Positions 34,641 through 42,636 of a stretch of 46,514 bases of DNA are shown here, in pieces. The stretch is taken from the NCBI GenBank assembly GCA_021800255.1, contig JAJYZC010000020.1, forward strand, positions 1-46,514. Direction: 5' to 3'. Numbering within the stretch: the stretch's first letter is position 1; every line of letters starts with the position of its first letter. The stretch comes from Acidobacteriota bacterium (GTDB lineage Bacteria; Acidobacteriota; Terriglobia; Terriglobales; Acidobacteriaceae). Both the position numbers and the translations under genes were made by a program. The notes under the pieces are model-generated. The model was not told the DNA's origin, did no database searches, and was given only the letters and a program-made list of their open reading frames with translations.

Positions 34641-35267
34641 ATGGCAGCCGAAACAAAAGAATACCGGGCCGAGGCCAAGTTTCAGCGCGTGTCGCCGCAG
34701 AAGGCGCGACTGGTGCTGAATCTGATCCGGGGCCGGGGCGTTCAGGAGGCGATGGAAGCGGCAGCATTCGCCAAGAAGCGCATCGCTCCAGTGATCTATA
34801 AGTTATTAGCTTCGGCGGTGGACAACGCCAAGTTTGTAGCCAGCGAAGAGGGCTTCGACCTGGACGTGGACAACCTTTACGTCAAGCGGGCCTTGGCCAA
34901 TGACGGGCCGCGCATGAAGCGTATTCGTCCGGCGCCTATGGGGCGTGCTTACCGCTACCAGCGCCGGCTGGCGCACATCATGGTTTCGATTGCCGAACGT
35001 AAAGCGGAGGAAGGGCTGGTGACAAAAGTTGAGGAACCGGCGCCGCTTCCCGCCTCAACCAAGCCATCCGAGGCGAAGCCGAAAGCCGCCAAATCGACGG
35101 ATGAGCCTGAAACGGCCGAGGTGCAAGAGGAAACGCCGAAACCAGCGGCCAAGGCCGCCCAGCCGAAGGCGAAGAAGCCCAAGGCGGCGGTAGAAGCCAA
35201 GGAAGAAGCGGAACCGGCGGGAAAGACTGCTGGAGCCGCTAAGAAGAAGGCTGGCAAGAAAACCTAG
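34641..35267 (+). CDS. rplV: ribosomal protein uL22 with long C-terminal extension
   Basis: The first about 115 residues are normal L22: YRAEAKFQRVSPQKARLVLNLIRG, the tunnel beta-hairpin GPRMKRIRPAPMGRAYRYQRR and HIMVSI. A further 90 or so residues follow, made almost only of Ala, Lys, Pro and Glu (KPKAAKSTDEPETAEVQEE, then AKAAQPKAKKPKAAVEAKEE), giving 208 aa compared with the usual 110-120. The tail looks disordered and is likely solvent-exposed. The gap to rpsC is only 21 nt. Confidence 0.96.
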   Translation: MAAETKEYRAEAKFQRVSPQKARLVLNLIRGRGVQEAMEAAAFAKKRIAPVIYKLLASAVDNAKFVASEEGFDLDVDNLYVKRALANDGPRMKRIRPAPMGRAYRYQRRLAHIMVSIAERKAEEGLVTKVEEPAPLPASTKPSEAKPKAAKSTDEPETAEVQEETPKPAAKAAQPKAKKPKAAVEAKEEAEPAGKTAGAAKKKAGKKT

Positions 35268-35288
35268 AGATTTTGTGAAAGGAAGCAC

Positions 35289-35957
35289 ATGGGGCAGAAA
35301 GTCCATCCTTACGGATTCCGGCTGGGCGTGAACAAGCCGTGGCGCTCGCGCTGGTTCTCAGAGCGCGATTACGAGAAGTGGCTGGTCGAGGACGTGAAGC
35401 TGAAGGCCGAGCTGCGCGAAAAGCTGAAGGCCGCGGGCGTCAGCTCGGTGGAGATCGAGCGGCCGGGCAACAAGCTGCGCTTTTTGATCCGCACGGCGCG
35501 GCCGGGAATCGTGATCGGACGCAAGGGCGCGGAGATCGAGAAGCTCAAGACCGAACTAGGCAAGCGCACCAACCGCGACGTGTTCATCGACATCATCGAG
35601 GTGAACAAGCCGGAGCTGGATGCGCAACTGGTGAGCGAGAACATCGCGCTGCAACTGGAAAAGCGCGTCAGCTTCCGCCGCGCCATGCGCAAGAGCGTGG
35701 ACTCGGCCAAGCGTTTTGGGTGCAAAGGGATCAAAGTGCGCGTTTCCGGCCGGCTGAACGGCAATGAGATCGCGCGCTCGGAGTGGTATTTGGACGGCCA
35801 GTTGCCGCTGCACACGCTCCGGGCCGATATCGATTACGGCTTTTCTGAGGCGCACACCACCTACGGCGTGATCGGCGTGAAAACCTGGATCTACCGCGGC
35901 GACATTTACGAGCAGAAGCGCCGCAAGACACAGCCGGTGGCGAAGACGGTGTTTTAG
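35289..35957 (+). CDS. rpsC: ribosomal protein uS3
   Basis: The 222-aa 30S protein at the mRNA entry. It has [12 protein letters not shown], the KH-type domain with [15 protein letters not shown], and a C-terminal domain with [17 protein letters not shown] and [28 protein letters not shown] precedes the ATG at 35289. Confidence 0.98.
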   Translation: MGQKVHPYGFRLGVNKPWRSRWFSERDYEKWLVEDVKLKAELREKLKAAGVSSVEIERPGNKLRFLIRTARPGIVIGRKGAEIEKLKTELGKRTNRDVFIDIIEVNKPELDAQLVSENIALQLEKRVSFRRAMRKSVDSAKRFGCKGIKVRVSGRLNGNEIARSEWYLDGQLPLHTLRADIDYGFSEAHTTYGVIGVKTWIYRGDIYEQKRRKTQPVAKTVF

Positions 35958-36117
35958 AAGCAGGCAATAGGGACTAGGGAATAGGGGCGAGGAAGTACGG
36001 CCTATTTGCTGGTCTGAAGATACTGGTTCCTGGGTTTTTGGTAACGATGGCAGGGCTTTGAACTTTGGCGGGCGAAGTGAGTCCCTAGTCCCTAGTCCCT
36101 AGTCCCTAGCCCCTGGT
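35958..36117. repeat. heptamer arrays, GGGACTA/TAGTCCC type, between rpsC and rplP
   Basis: Left arm 35958-35991 (GCAATAG, GGACTAG, GGAATAG, GGGCGAG). Right arm 36076-36117 has four successive TAGTCCC-type units and a TAGCCCC. Spacer about 85 nt. Purine-rich arm first, as at the tuf-rpsJ gap. Confidence 0.9.
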
Positions 36118-36131
36118 TCGAGGGTTTCGTT

Positions 36132-36569
36132 ATGTTGATGCCAAAGAAGGTGAAATTCCGCAAGCAGCAGAAGGGCAAGCGCCGCGGCAAGGCTTGGCGC
36201 GGCTCCTCGCTGGCGTTCGGTGAATACGGGCTCAAGGTGATGGAGTGCGGTTACATCACTGACCGTCAGATCGAGGCCAGCCGCGTAGCCATGACGCGCT
36301 TTGTGAAGCGCGGCGGCAAGATCTGGCTGCGGCTGTTTCCCGATAAGCCCATCACCAAGAAGCCGGCCGAGGTCCGCATGGGATCAGGCAAGGGAGATCT
36401 GGATCATTGGGTAGCCGTGGTGCGGCCAGGCAAGATCCTCTTCGAGATGGAAGGGGTTGCCCCGGAGGTAGCAGCCGAAGCCATGCGTCTGGCCTCCAAT
36501 AAGCTGCCCCTGAAGACTAAGTTTGTGGAACGGCCGGGCGCCGAGCGGGTCATGGCCGTAGCGAAGTAG
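36132..36569 (+). CDS. rplP: ribosomal protein uL16
   Basis: The 145-aa 50S protein near the A-site tRNA elbow. It has [45 protein letters not shown] core (seen as [15 protein letters not shown]) and [10 protein letters not shown]. The ATG at 36132 gives MLMPKK, matching MLQPKR in E. coli, and was preferred over ATG 36138. Confidence 0.98.
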   Translation: MLMPKKVKFRKQQKGKRRGKAWRGSSLAFGEYGLKVMECGYITDRQIEASRVAMTRFVKRGGKIWLRLFPDKPITKKPAEVRMGSGKGDLDHWVAVVRPGKILFEMEGVAPEVAAEAMRLASNKLPLKTKFVERPGAERVMAVAK

Positions 36570-36574
36570 AGCAA

Positions 36575-36689
36575 CAGCGATTGCTATCAGCTTAAGCTGG
36601 ACTGCGGCGAAGAATGAACCGGGTGACGGCTAAGGCATTCGCCCCGCCGAGATGAAGCTGAAAACGAACGGCTAAAAGCCAGGAGCTTT
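36575..36689. repeat. degenerate heptamer arrays between rplP and rpmC
   Basis: Left arm about 36575-36597 (CAGCGAT, TGCTATC, AGCTTAA, GCTGG). Right arm about 36652-36689 (GAAGCTG, AAAACGA, ACGGCTA, AAAGCCA, GGAGC). Matching is weaker than in neighbours. Confidence 0.65.
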
Positions 36690-36696
36690 GAAGACG

Positions 36697-36957
36697 ATGG
36701 AACTGCACAAGATTCGCAATTTGAGTGACGCCGAACTGGCCCACCAGGAGAAGGTGGATTCCGATCAGCTTTTCCGGCTGCGCTTTCAGGTGGCCATGGG
36801 GCAGAATGACGGAGTGAAGAAGCTGCGCCAGTTGCGCAAGGAGATCGCGCAGATCAAGACCTTGGCGCGGGAGCGCGAACTGGGTATTCACGGCGAAAAG
36901 CAGGATGCAGCGGACGCCGCGGAACCAGCCAACCGGAAAGAGAAGGGAACCAAATGA
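36697..36957 (+). CDS. rpmC: ribosomal protein uL29
   Basis: The 86-aa 50S protein: two-helix hairpin ([55 protein letters not shown]) plus an Ala/Glu/Lys-rich tail of about 20 residues. The ATG at 36697 fits the family start. Its stop overlaps the rpsQ start (ATGA), indicating coupling. Confidence 0.97.
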   Translation: MELHKIRNLSDAELAHQEKVDSDQLFRLRFQVAMGQNDGVKKLRQLRKEIAQIKTLARERELGIHGEKQDAADAAEPANRKEKGTK

Positions 36958-37274
36958 CGGCGGCAGAACAGACGGCGCCTGGCAGCGGCTCGCGGCGCAA
37001 CGAAAAGGTCGGCCAGGTGGTATCCACCAAGATGCAAAAGACCATCGTGGTGGCAGTGGAGATGCGCAAGGCGCATCCCAAGTACAAGCGGATCGTGCGC
37101 ACCACCAAGAGATTCTATGCTCACGATGAGCAGGGCTCGGCGCGGCTGGGAGATATGGTGCGCATCCGCGAGACTCGTCCCCAGAGCAAGCTCAAGAGAT
37201 GGTCGCTCGAAGAGATCGTGCGGCGGTCCACGCTGGTGCAGGTGGAAGACGCGGCGCACGAGCCGGTGAGTTAG
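36954..37274 (+). CDS. rpsQ: ribosomal protein uS17
   Basis: The 106-aa 30S primary binding protein has a short variable N-terminal tail ([17 protein letters not shown]), then [54 protein letters not shown]. Four-base overlap with rpmC. Confidence 0.98.
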   Translation: MTAAEQTAPGSGSRRNEKVGQVVSTKMQKTIVVAVEMRKAHPKYKRIVRTTKRFYAHDEQGSARLGDMVRIRETRPQSKLKRWSLEEIVRRSTLVQVEDAAHEPVS

Positions 37275-37363
37275 AAGCAGTTTTTAGCTCTCAGCTTTCA
37301 GTTTGTATATGCAAAGCTGAGGCTGCTTGGAACTGAAAGCTGAAAGCTGACGGCGGATAGCGG
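37275..37363. repeat. heptamer arrays, CAGCTTT type, between rpsQ and rplN
   Basis: Left arm 37275-37304 (GCAGTTT, TTAGCTC, TCAGCTT, TCAGTTT). Right arm 37330-37363 (AACTGAA, AGCTGAA, AGCTGAC, GGCGGAT, AGCGG), followed by a T-run at 37364-37369. Confidence 0.9.
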
Positions 37364-37381
37364 TTTTTTGGAGAAGAGATC

Positions 37382-37753
37382 ATGGCAGTGCAAATGAGAA
37401 CCATGCTCGCGGTTGCCGATAACTCCGGCGCGCGCAAACTGCAGGTGATTCTGCCTCTGGGCGGAGGCTTGGGTCTAAGGGCCGGCCTGGGCGACGTGGT
37501 GACGGCGGCGGTGAAAGAAGCTTCGCCAGATGGCACGGTGAAAAAAGGCAAAGTGGTCAAGGCGGTCATTGTGCGCACCCGCAAGGAGCACCGGCGGCGC
37601 GATGGCACCTACATCCGCTTCGATGAGAACGCGGCGGTGGTGATCGGCGACGACCATGAGCCGGTTGGAACGCGCGTATTTGGGCCGGTTGCTAGGGAAC
37701 TGCGCGAAAAACGCTTTTTGAAGATTGTTTCTTTGGCGCCGGAAGTGGTGTAA
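37382..37753 (+). CDS. rplN: ribosomal protein uL14
   Basis: The 123-aa 50S protein at the subunit interface, standard length. It has [59 protein letters not shown] and [32 protein letters not shown] precedes the ATG. Confidence 0.98.
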   Translation: MAVQMRTMLAVADNSGARKLQVILPLGGGLGLRAGLGDVVTAAVKEASPDGTVKKGKVVKAVIVRTRKEHRRRDGTYIRFDENAAVVIGDDHEPVGTRVFGPVARELREKRFLKIVSLAPEVV

Positions 37754-37754
37754 A

Positions 37755-37806
37755 GCAGCCGTCAGTTATCAGCCATACCGCTGTGATAACTGATTACTGA
37801 TAACTG
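37755..37806. repeat. short heptamer arrays, CAGTTAT type, between rplN and rplX
   Basis: Left arm (GCAGCCG, TCAGTTA, TCAGCCA) and right arm (TGATAAC, TGATTAC, TGATAAC) are separated by only a few bases, making a compact hairpin that ends at the rplX ribosome site GGAGAC. The smallest complete example in the window. Confidence 0.9.
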
Positions 37807-37814
37807 GAGACAAG

Positions 37815-38141
37815 ATGCCGAGTTTGAATATTCATCGCAACGATACGGTTATGGTTCTTACCGGGTCGGATCGGGGCAAGTCAGGCCGCGTCCTGCGTGT
37901 TTTTCCCGATAAGCACACGGTGCTGGTAGAGCACGTGCGCGTGGTCAAAAAGACGGTTTCGAGCAAGCAAGGACAGAACACGCGGGGCGGAATCGCTGAG
38001 CAGGAGTCGCCGATCCACGTTTCCAACCTGGCGCTGGTATGCCCTAACTGTGGTGTGGCTGAGGTGCGCCGTAAGTTGGAGGGCGACATCCGCAAACGGA
38101 TCTGCAAGAAGTGCGGGCAAGAGCTGCCCACGAAGAAGTAG
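37815..38141 (+). CDS. rplX: ribosomal protein uL24
   Basis: The 108-aa 50S assembly initiator. It has a KOW motif (TVMVLTGSDRGKSGRVLRVFPDKHTVLVE), VKKTVSSKQGQNTRGGIAEQESPIHVSNLALVCP, and two Cys pairs (CPNC and CKKC) that suggest a zinc-binding C-terminus. Confidence 0.98.
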   Translation: MPSLNIHRNDTVMVLTGSDRGKSGRVLRVFPDKHTVLVEHVRVVKKTVSSKQGQNTRGGIAEQESPIHVSNLALVCPNCGVAEVRRKLEGDIRKRICKKCGQELPTKK

Positions 38142-38145
38142 AAAG

Positions 38146-38249
38146 ACAGCTATTAACTATCAGCTATCAGCTCTTCGTGCTGAGTTGGATGGTTGAGGCG
38201 GAAATGAAACGAGCTGAAAGCTGACGGCTGAAAGCTGATAGCTGTTTTT
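38146..38249. repeat. heptamer arrays, CAGCTAT type, between rplX and rplE
   Basis: Left arm 38146-38173 (CAGCTAT, TAACTAT, CAGCTAT, CAGCTCT). Right arm 38211-38244 (GAGCTGA, AAGCTGA, CGGCTGA, AAGCTGA, TAGCTG) followed by five T. About 65 nt without units follow before rplE. Confidence 0.92.
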
Positions 38250-38314
38250 AACCCTTCCGCAACGGTACACGGGCTGCGGCCCAATCCGAGAGCCGGGAGA
38301 AAGAGAGTAGGGAA

Positions 38315-38863
38315 ATGGCGGCAAGGCTGAAAGAGAAGTATCAGAAAGAGATCAAGCAGGCGCTGCAGAAGGAGCTCGGCCTCGAGAATTTGATGGCCGT
38401 GCCCAGGCTGGAAAAGATCGTGATCAATATGGGTCTGGGCGAGGCGACGCAGAACAACAAGCTGCTGGACCCGTTGGTGGCCGATCTGGCGCAGATTACC
38501 GGACAAAAGCCGGTGACCACCAAGGCCAAGAAATCGATTGCCGCCTTCAAGGTGCGTGCCGGCATGTCGATTGGGGCCATGGTGACGCTGCGCTCGGATA
38601 AAGCCTACGAGTTTCTCGACCGCCTGATTTCGACAGCCTTGCCGCGCGTGCGCGACTTTCGCGGAGTTTCGACCAAGAGCTTCGATGGCCGCGGCAACTA
38701 CACATTAGGGCTGCGCGACCAGTTGATCTTTCCCGAGGTCGATTACGCGAAGGTGGAAAAGCTGAAAGGAATGAACATCACCATCGTGACTACCGCCAGA
38801 GATGATAACCAGGCTAGGGCGCTGTTGCGGCACTTCGGGATGCCCTTCCGGCAGGGAGCGTAA
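38315..38863 (+). CDS. rplE: ribosomal protein uL5
   Basis: The 182-aa 50S protein of the central protuberance, binding 5S rRNA. It has [56 protein letters not shown] and [16 protein letters not shown]... the ATG at 38315 follows a GAGAGTAGGGAA ribosome site. Confidence 0.98.
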   Translation: MAARLKEKYQKEIKQALQKELGLENLMAVPRLEKIVINMGLGEATQNNKLLDPLVADLAQITGQKPVTTKAKKSIAAFKVRAGMSIGAMVTLRSDKAYEFLDRLISTALPRVRDFRGVSTKSFDGRGNYTLGLRDQLIFPEVDYAKVEKLKGMNITIVTTARDDNQARALLRHFGMPFRQGA

Positions 38864-38864
38864 T

Positions 38865-39001
38865 GGCAGCTACTAGCTATCAGCTTTCAGCCATCCGCTT
38901 TCAGCTTGTTCGTGATGAAGCAGAAGGTTGTGGTGCAGCGAGGTTTGTAGAGTTTGAAAACGTGGCCGGTTGAGGCAAGCATGAACTGAAAGCTGATAGC
39001 T
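38865..39001. repeat. heptamer arrays, CAGCTTT type, between rplE and rpsN
   Basis: Left arm 38865-38907 (CAGCTAC, TAGCTAT, CAGCTTT, CAGCCAT, CCGCTTT, CAGCTTG). Right arm 38983-39001 (GAACTGA, AAGCTGA, TAGCT). Left arm longer than right. Confidence 0.9.
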
Positions 39002-39019
39002 CGGCAAAGAAGAGGTTTT

Positions 39020-39205
39020 ATGGCAACCACTGCAAAACGAGTGAAGGACGCGCGGAAACCGAAGTTTTCAAGCCGCAAGCACAACCGCTGCAAGCTCTGC
39101 GGGCGGCCGCGGGGATTCTTGCGCAAATTCGGCATCTGCCGTCTGTGTTTCCGGGCGCTGGCGCTGAAAGGCGAGATTCCCGGCGTCAACAAGTCGAGTT
39201 GGTAG
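39020..39205 (+). CDS. rpsZ: ribosomal protein uS14, zinc-binding type Z
   Basis: The 61-aa short form of S14, with two zinc-ligand pairs (CKLC and CRLC) in [26 protein letters not shown] core and ending [21 protein letters not shown] precedes the ATG. Type Z S14 is the only S14 seen in this cluster. Confidence 0.97.
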   Translation: MATTAKRVKDARKPKFSSRKHNRCKLCGRPRGFLRKFGICRLCFRALALKGEIPGVNKSSW

Positions 39206-39208
39206 TAA

Positions 39209-39323
39209 GGCAGTTGTTTGTGGTTCGTTGTTAGTTGCCGTTCGTTATGTCCAAGGCTGGAGATAGGCGGCCCAAAGCGGTAAGGACTGAAACCGATAAC
39301 TGACCACTGAAAACTGAGAGCTT
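39209..39323. repeat. heptamer arrays, GTTGTTA/ACTGACC type, between rpsN and rpsH
   Basis: Left arm 39209-39248 (CAGTTGT, TTGTGGT, TCGTTGT, TAGTTGC, CGTTCGT). Right arm 39284-39323 (AACTGAC, CACTGAA, AACTGAG, AGCTTGG). About 65 nt of unrelated sequence, with a CCCGCC/GGCGGG pairing, follow before rpsH. Confidence 0.82.
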
Positions 39324-39391
39324 GGGGCGCAGCCCCACACCATTCCCGCAGGTTCCCGCCCGGCGGGCGAACGGGGAATGAAGGAGAAGTG

Positions 39392-39787
39392 ATGAGTCTG
39401 AGCGACCCAGTAGCGGATTTTCTGACGCGCATACGAAACGCTATCCGCGCGCGCCATCAGAAGCTGGATGTGCCGGCTTCCAAGCTGAAGACCGAGATAG
39501 CCCGCATTCTCAAGGAAGAGGGTTACATCTCCAACTACAAGACCCAGGAGGAGAATGGCAAGCTGATCCTGCGCGTCTACCTGAAGTACGGGGGCGCGGA
39601 GGCGGCCATTCGCGACCTCGCGCGCGTATCGCGTCCGGGCTGCAGGGTCTATATCGGCCACGACGAGATCAAGCGCGTGCAGGGCGGTCTTGGCATCTCG
39701 ATTATGACCACGCCCAAAGGCGTCATGACCGGCCGTCAGGCGCGCCGCGAAGGCGTGGGCGGCGAGGTGTTGTGTGAAGTGTGGTGA
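39392..39787 (+). CDS. rpsH: ribosomal protein uS8
   Basis: The 131-aa 30S protein; in E. coli it represses the spc operon. It has [41 protein letters not shown] and [34 protein letters not shown]. The ATG at 39392 follows AAGGAG at ideal distance; GTG 39389 was rejected. Confidence 0.98.
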   Translation: MSLSDPVADFLTRIRNAIRARHQKLDVPASKLKTEIARILKEEGYISNYKTQEENGKLILRVYLKYGGAEAAIRDLARVSRPGCRVYIGHDEIKRVQGGLGISIMTTPKGVMTGRQARREGVGGEVLCEVW

Positions 39788-39788
39788 A

Positions 39789-39888
39789 AGCCGGCTTTCA
39801 GCCATCCGCTCTCAGCTTTGTTGGGCTGATTTCGATGTTTGTGTTTTGCGGGATGAGTTGAAAGCTGAAGGCTGAGAGTGAATAGCTA
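39789..39888. repeat. heptamer arrays, CAGCTTT type, between rpsH and rplF
   Basis: Left arm 39789-39819 (CCGGCTT, TCAGCCA, TCCGCTC, TCAGCTT). Right arm 39855-39888 (GTTGAAA, GCTGAAG, GCTGAGA, GTGAATA, GCTA). Spacer about 35 nt. Confidence 0.9.
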
Positions 39889-39954
39889 TTTCCGGGCTGT
39901 AGTAGAACCACGGAACACTGTGGGGACTGGCAAGCCAGCGAAGGATGGGAGACG

Positions 39955-40494
39955 ATGTCGCGTATTGGAAAGAAACCGATTCCGTTGCCGGCAGGGGTGA
40001 AGTACAAAGTCGAGGGCAACACCGTATTGGTGGAGGGACCGAAGGGCAAGGTCTCGGCGCTGGTTGCAGAAGGCATCTCGCTGAGGAGCGATGGCGGACA
40101 CTTGCTCGTCGAGCGGGTCAGCGACGACCGGGCCGCGGTGCACGGACTCACACGCGCGTTGGTGAGCAATGCGGTCGAGGGCGTGACCAAGGGTTGGAAG
40201 AAAGAGCTGGACATCGTGGGCATCGGCTACCGCGCGGAGACGAAGGGCAAAAGCACGGTGGTGTTCACACTGGGCTACTCGCATCCCATCGAGTTTCCGC
40301 TGCCCGCGGGCATTGAGGTGGCCATCGATCCGAAACAGACGCACCTGACCATCAGCGGCGTCGACCGGCAGAAGGTGGGCCAGGTGGCGGCCGACATGCG
40401 CGCGCTGCGCAAGCCCGACCCCTACAAGAACAAGGGCGTGCGCTACAGCGGCGAACGGCTGAAGAAGAAGGCTGGAAAGACGGGAGCCAAGTAA
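39955..40494 (+). CDS. rplF: ribosomal protein uL6
   Basis: The 179-aa 50S protein near the sarcin-ricin loop. It has [47 protein letters not shown] and the C-terminal [36 protein letters not shown] precedes the ATG. Confidence 0.98.
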   Translation: MSRIGKKPIPLPAGVKYKVEGNTVLVEGPKGKVSALVAEGISLRSDGGHLLVERVSDDRAAVHGLTRALVSNAVEGVTKGWKKELDIVGIGYRAETKGKSTVVFTLGYSHPIEFPLPAGIEVAIDPKQTHLTISGVDRQKVGQVAADMRALRKPDPYKNKGVRYSGERLKKKAGKTGAK

Positions 40495-40495
40495 A

Positions 40496-40601
40496 GCAGA
40501 TCTCAGCCATCCGATCTCAGCTTTCAGCTTGTTCGTGCTGAGTTGAGAGACGTGGTTCAAACGCGATGGGCTGAAAGCTGAAGGCCGAGAGCTGAAAGCT
40601 C
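40496..40601. repeat. heptamer arrays, CAGCTTT type, between rplF and rplR
   Basis: Left arm 40496-40530 (CAGATCT, CAGCCAT, CCGATCT, CAGCTTT, CAGCTTG). Right arm 40569-40601 (GGCTGAA, AGCTGAA, GGCCGAG, AGCTGAA, AGCTC). Five units each side. Confidence 0.92.
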
Positions 40602-40653
40602 AGGAAATCCGAACGGAGCTGCGGGGCGGCTCCGCCGATAGGTGAACGAAGAG

Positions 40654-41010
40654 ATGATTACGCAGACTAAGAGAAACGCCATTCGCCAGCGCATTCACGC
40701 CCGCATCCGGCAGAAGCTGGCGGGCACGGCCGAGCGGCCGCGCCTGAATGTTTATCGCTCGCTGAACCACATCTACGCACAGGTGATCGACGATGAGAAG
40801 GGCGAGACGCTGGTTTCGGCTTCCACGTTGCAGTTGAAGCAAAAGAACGGCGGCAACGTGGCGGCGGCCAAGCAGATCGGCAAAGCGGTGGCCGAAAAGG
40901 CTGCGGCCAAGGGGATCAAGCACGTGGTCTTCGACCGCGGCGGCTACCTCTATCACGGGCGCGTAAAAGCTCTCGCCGACGGCGCACGCGAGGCGGGACT
41001 CGAATTCTAG
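40654..41010 (+). CDS. rplR: ribosomal protein uL18
   Basis: The 118-aa 50S protein binding 5S rRNA. It has [39 protein letters not shown] and [29 protein letters not shown] 40654 gives [20 protein letters not shown], matching the family start; GTG 40642 would add four residues and was rejected. Confidence 0.97.
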   Translation: MITQTKRNAIRQRIHARIRQKLAGTAERPRLNVYRSLNHIYAQVIDDEKGETLVSASTLQLKQKNGGNVAAAKQIGKAVAEKAAAKGIKHVVFDRGGYLYHGRVKALADGAREAGLEF

Positions 41011-41096
41011 CCGTCAGCTTTCAGCTTGTCTTGCCGGATCAAACAAGCTGAGCAAGGCGGCAAAAGGGCTGATAGCTGATAGCTGAAAGCTGAGAG
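41010..41096. repeat. heptamer arrays, CAGCTTT type, between rplR and rpsE
   Basis: Left arm 41010-41028 (GCCGTCA, GCTTTCA, GCTTGTC). Right arm 41067-41096 (GGCTGAT, AGCTGAT, AGCTGAA, AGCTGAG, AG) directly before rpsE. Confidence 0.9.
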
Positions 41097-41102
41097 AAAA
41101 CA

Positions 41103-41612
41103 ATGACGATGTTAAAGAACAAACTCGATGCCAACCAGTACAACCTGAAAGACCAGGTGGTGGCCATCAATCGCGTGACCAAGGTGGTGAAGGGCGGCAA
41201 AAACATGTCGTTTGCTGCGCTGGTGGTGGTGGGCGACGCAGCTTCGGGTGTGGTGGGCTACGGATCGGGCAAGGCCAGGGAGGTTCCCCAGGCGATTCGC
41301 AAGGGAATCGAGAGCGCCAAGAAAAACCTGGTGAAGGTAAACCTGACTGAGACCACCATTCCGCACCAGGTGCTGGGACGCTTCGGCTCCGGCCAGGTGC
41401 TGCTGAAGCCGGCGCCCGAGGGCACAGGCGTGATTGCCGGCGGCGCGGTGCGCGCGGTGATGACCTCGGCCGGCGTGCAAAACGTGCTCACCAAGAGCAT
41501 CGGCTCGCCCAACCCGCACAACGTGGTGAAGGCCACCTTTGACGCGCTGACGCAGTTGCGCGACAAGGCTGCGGTGGCCACGTCCCGCGGCAAGCAGGTG
41601 GAGGAACTCTGA
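41103..41612 (+). CDS. rpsE: ribosomal protein uS5
   Basis: The 169-aa 30S protein of the mRNA entry site and fidelity centre. It has [48 protein letters not shown] and [14 protein letters not shown]. The stop overlaps the rpmD start by one base. ATG 41109 is an alternative start. Confidence 0.98.
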   Translation: MTMLKNKLDANQYNLKDQVVAINRVTKVVKGGKNMSFAALVVVGDAASGVVGYGSGKAREVPQAIRKGIESAKKNLVKVNLTETTIPHQVLGRFGSGQVLLKPAPEGTGVIAGGAVRAVMTSAGVQNVLTKSIGSPNPHNVVKATFDALTQLRDKAAVATSRGKQVEEL

Positions 41613-41809
41613 TGGCGGCGACCAAGAAGATTCGCATCCAGTATTACCGCTCGGCCATCGCCACGCCCGCCAAGCACAAGCTGGTAGTGAGGGGGCTGGG
41701 CTTTACGCGGCTCAATCAGATTGTCGAGCGCGAGGATACGCCGTCGGTGCGCGGCATGGTCAAGGCCGTGCCGCACCTGGTAAGAGTTGTCGGGCCGGAG
41801 GCGCGATAG
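41612..41809 (+). CDS. rpmD: ribosomal protein uL30
   Basis: The 65-aa 50S protein. It has KIRIQYYRSAIATPAKHKLVVRGLGFTRLNQIVEREDTPSVRGMVKAVPHLVRV-type composition (key blocks RSAIATP and LGFTRLNQ). It overlaps rpsE by one base (TGATG). Confidence 0.97.
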   Translation: MAATKKIRIQYYRSAIATPAKHKLVVRGLGFTRLNQIVEREDTPSVRGMVKAVPHLVRVVGPEAR

Positions 41810-41911
41810 CTTTTAGCTATCGGCTTTCAGTTCTCAGTTTGAATGTGCTGCTGCGAACTGCAGCGCCCCGGCGCGAACAACCTGAAAGCTGACGGCTGAA
41901 AGCTGTTTTTT
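41809..41911. repeat. heptamer arrays, CAGCTTT type, between rpmD and rplO
   Basis: Left arm 41809-41841 (GCTTTTA, GCTATCG, GCTTTCA, GTTCTCA, GTTTG). Right arm 41880-41905 (CCTGAAA, GCTGACG, GCTGAAA, GCTG) followed by six T (41906-41911). A further 58 nt lead to rplO. Confidence 0.92.
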
Positions 41912-41969
41912 CGAACGCGAGCCGGGGCTGCCTGGATTCACCAGCCCCCGGCGCTTTAGCGAGGAGAAC

Positions 41970-42431
41970 ATGGCAAGAAACCTATCGAATTTGCACGCGC
42001 CCAGGAAGGCCAATACCGGGCGCAAGCGTGTAGGCCGGGGCATGGGATCGGGCATGGGCAAGACCTCGACCCGCGGCCACAAGGGCCAGGGCTCGCGCTC
42101 CGGCAGTAGCCTGATGCGGGGCTTTGAAGGCGGCCAGATGCCGCTGCACCGGCGCCTTCCCAAGCGCGGATTTACCAACATCTTCCGCACCCCATACACG
42201 GTCGTGAACCTGGACCGGATTGCCGGCCGGATCGCGGCGCTGGGCGTCAAAGAGATCGGTCTGGACGATTACCGCAAGCTGGGGCTGGCTTCGAGCAAGA
42301 AGGCGCTCATCAAGATTTTGGGTTCGGGCGAGTTGACCTCGGCGGTCACCGTCCATGCCCACAAGTTTTCCAAGTCAGCGGCCGAGAAGATCGAAAAGGC
42401 CGGCGGGAAGGCCGTGGTGCTGGGAGCGTAA
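41970..42431 (+). CDS. rplO: ribosomal protein uL15
   Basis: The 153-aa 50S late-assembly protein. It has [46 protein letters not shown] glycine/arginine-rich N-terminus (key blocks GRGMGSG and [10 protein letters not shown]) and [19 protein letters not shown] precedes the ATG. Confidence 0.98.
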   Translation: MARNLSNLHAPRKANTGRKRVGRGMGSGMGKTSTRGHKGQGSRSGSSLMRGFEGGQMPLHRRLPKRGFTNIFRTPYTVVNLDRIAGRIAALGVKEIGLDDYRKLGLASSKKALIKILGSGELTSAVTVHAHKFSKSAAEKIEKAGGKAVVLGA

Positions 42432-42443
42432 CAGGGAGCAGGG

Positions 42444-42507
42444 GGTCAGGAATCAGTTCGATGCCTCCAATGCAAAGAGCTTCAGACTACTCTGAACTCT
42501 GATCCCT
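42444..42507. repeat. short heptamer arrays between rplO and secY
   Basis: Left arm 42444-42459 (GGGTCAG, GAATCAG) and right arm 42483-42507 (TCAGACT, ACTCTGA, ACTCTGA, TCCC). The rest of the 205-nt gap has no units but contains CCGGCCTTTGTAGGC-like small hairpins. Confidence 0.7.
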
Positions 42508-42636
42508 TTACTGTGACGGCCCGCATAGGCAGGCTTTCCCGGCCTTTGTAGGCTGAAAGAGGCCGAGAGATACCGTAAGATGGAAAAGGCGAAGGATGGA
42601 CGGGCGCTTGAGTGGCCCGCAACGGAATGAGTCCCT

